Below, in pieces: positions 62,610 to 64,000 of a DNA stretch of 64,000 nt. The notes under the pieces were generated by a model. The model had not been told where the DNA came from, did not search any database, and worked only from the letters and a program-made list of their open reading frames with translations. Source of the stretch: Paludibacteraceae bacterium. Its GTDB lineage: Bacteria > Bacteroidota > Bacteroidia > Bacteroidales > Paludibacteraceae. Location of the stretch: the NCBI GenBank assembly GCA_017439235.1, contig JAFSJN010000002.1, positions 1 through 64,000 of the forward strand, given 5' to 3'. Positions within the stretch are counted from its first letter, which is position 1; every line of letters starts with the position of its first letter. A program made the translations under genes and the position numbers.

Positions 62610-64000
62610 ATGAAGACCAAAACCTCACTTCCCGTTCGTTACATCCTTCTCTGGCTTTTGTGCCGGAACGCCCTCTTGATGCATGCGGCGTGGATACCGC
62701 AAACGACCAATTTCTCGGTACGAGATTATCGTGCAGGTACCCAAAACTGGGCCCTTGCCCAGCAACGTAACGGATGGATATATGTGGGCAATAACTATGG
62801 TATGATGGAGTACGACGGTTCGCGCTGGGCTGTACACGGTCTGCCGAACTCATCTACTATACATAGTATTTGGCCGGCACAAGACGGTACGCTCTATGTG
62901 GGTGCTACCAATGACTTTGGGCGTTTCCTCCCGGATGATATAGGCGAATGGAGTTACCAATCGATGGCCGATAGCGTGCCCGAGCACTATCGTGGTTTTG
63001 GCGAAGTGTGGAATATACAGCGTCTTGGTACACGTCTGTGCGTACAAACGCGCCGCTATTTGTTTCTGGTTAGCGACAACGGACATGTAGAGGTTATTGA
63101 CCCCATGACCGTTATCGACCAAAGTGTCGTAGCCGGCGAATCGCTCTATGTCTCTACCTCACGCGGTATCTATATCCTCTCCGGCGGACGTCTCTACCCC
63201 TTGAGCGGCGCACGTGTGCTGGACGGCTTGACGGTGTGTAAGATGGTGCCTTATGGTGCTCACGAGGTATTGATAGGTACCGATGTGCGCGGACTCTTTA
63301 TCTATGACGGCGAGACGGTACGCCCGTTCCGTACTGATGTGGACGATTTCTTGCACCAAAATCAATTATACTCCGTAGCTGTCAATGACAGATTCCTGGC
63401 TCTGGGTACCGTACGCCACGGTATTGTCTTGCTCACGCGCGAGGGGCGTAAGGTCTGCAATTTGGATAAGGAAAACGGACTGCAAAACAATACTATCCTC
63501 AGTCTCATGTTCGACCATTGGGATAATCTATGGGCCGGCATGGACTATGGTGTAGTTAAAATCGACTTATCCGAAAAGCGCCGTCTGCTCCACGACCCGT
63601 ATGTGGACTATGGAGCAGGATATACCGCTATTGAATGGCAGGGGGAATATTATATAGGTACTAACCAAGGACTCTATCGCACTAATGATAAGGGTACCGT
63701 CACCTTCGTACCCGGCAGTCATGGCCAGGTGTGGCGTCTGTGTGCTGTTGGTAATACGCTGATGTGCTGCCATAACCGCGGCTTGTTTATCGTGCGCCCA
63801 TCCGGACTGATACCGGTCAGCACCGATGACGGTTTTTGGAATGTCCTCCCTTGGGGAGACCATTATTACCTGGCTGGCAGTTATAGCGGTTTCTATCTCT
63901 TGGAACAACGTCATTCTAATGCATGGATAGTACGCCATCTATCCGGTATCGAGACCTCGGCTCTCTTTTATGATATTGATGCCTACGGACATATATGGTT
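62610..64000 (+). CDS. Two-component-regulator-type propeller sensor, 3' end outside the window
   Basis: The frame opens at 62610 and has no stop before the window end, so at least 463 residues are visible. A basic N-terminus and hydrophobic stretch (RYILLWLLCRNALLMHA) form a signal peptide or anchor. After it come repeats of the two-component regulator propeller (WALAQQRNGWIYVGNNYGMMEYDG, IWPAQDGTLYVGATND, LSLMFDHWDNLWAGMDYGVVKID). Such periplasmic sensors usually continue into a YYY domain, a membrane helix, and then either a LuxR-type HTH or a histidine kinase; which one is outside the window. It may regulate outer-membrane or peptidase genes nearby, but that is a guess. Confidence 0.85.
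   Translation, partial: MKTKTSLPVRYILLWLLCRNALLMHAAWIPQTTNFSVRDYRAGTQNWALAQQRNGWIYVGNNYGMMEYDGSRWAVHGLPNSSTIHSIWPAQDGTLYVGATNDFGRFLPDDIGEWSYQSMADSVPEHYRGFGEVWNIQRLGTRLCVQTRRYLFLVSDNGHVEVIDPMTVIDQSVVAGESLYVSTSRGIYILSGGRLYPLSGARVLDGLTVCKMVPYGAHEVLIGTDVRGLFIYDGETVRPFRTDVDDFLHQNQLYSVAVNDRFLALGTVRHGIVLLTREGRKVCNLDKENGLQNNTILSLMFDHWDNLWAGMDYGVVKIDLSEKRRLLHDPYVDYGAGYTAIEWQGEYYIGTNQGLYRTNDKGTVTFVPGSHGQVWRLCAVGNTLMCCHNRGLFIVRPSGLIPVSTDDGFWNVLPWGDHYYLAGSYSGFYLLEQRHSNAWIVRHLSGIETSALFYDIDAYGHIW

Overview
The window comes from the chromosome of a Bacteroidales bacterium that has a type IX secretion system (T9SS). Four things point to this: Bacteroidetes-type promoters (TAnnTTTG at -7 with TTTG about 20 bp upstream) before many genes; genes typical of the phylum (short 3-phosphoglycerate dehydrogenase without ACT domain, Rho with a long low-complexity insert, SecA of about 1100 residues, a SusA-like amylase lipoprotein); T9SS or gliding genes (porT, gldF, a type B sorting domain protein); and a giant InlB-repeat surface protein. 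Genus cannot be fixed from sequence alone. No rRNA, tRNA, CRISPR array, transposase or prophage was seen.

Layout. 1-4526: an M20 peptidase cut by the window edge, an organophosphate/hexuronate-type MFS transporter, and an SDR plus UxuA pair for glucuronate breakdown. 4900-9960: MscS channel, an M15-like DUF5715 protein, PrsW, PanB, a secreted endonuclease/phosphatase-fold protein, and a 3'-truncated gene. 10041-18058: a tightly packed series from one visible promoter: three unknown small genes (two of them membrane proteins), a lone FecCD permease, secA, lgt and a DUF3078 outer-membrane protein, closed by a terminator. 18079-25266: carboxyltransferase subunit, serC, serA, a T9SS type B cargo protein and an M3 peptidase lipoprotein. 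25271-33072 (minus): ribF, a beta-helix lipoprotein, porT, a TonB-receptor-like barrel, aroQ, rho, and a short promoter-terminator unit with a 42-codon ORF.

33473-43570 is the accessory part: a 126-residue membrane-tail protein with a 4 x 7 bp coding repeat, a 2223-residue surface protein, two genes of unknown function (one a membrane protein with a possible degenerate nuclease fold), a toxin gene flanked by two antitoxin-like genes, and about 700 bp without convincing genes. 43570-52262 (minus): GH13 amylase lipoprotein with an attenuator-like leader, phosphoesterase, gldF, nucleoside transporter, prfC and pheT, with low-complexity repeats in four successive gene junctions. 52334-64000: dnaX, a phosphoesterase-propeller fusion, a YgiQ-type radical SAM protein and an M23 peptidase; then a Crp-like regulator, a family 2 glycosyltransferase, an S9 peptidase lipoprotein and a propeller-type sensor cut by the window end.

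The most interesting signals are: (i) three divergent promoter pairs with the same geometry, their two -33 boxes forming a TTTG-ATATAT-CAAA-like palindrome; (ii) the antitoxin-toxin-antitoxin cassette; (iii) a possible phase-variable heptamer tract in a surface-protein gene; (iv) a terminator between the promoter and start codon of the amylase gene; and (v) short dispersed repeats filling operon junctions and entering coding sequences.
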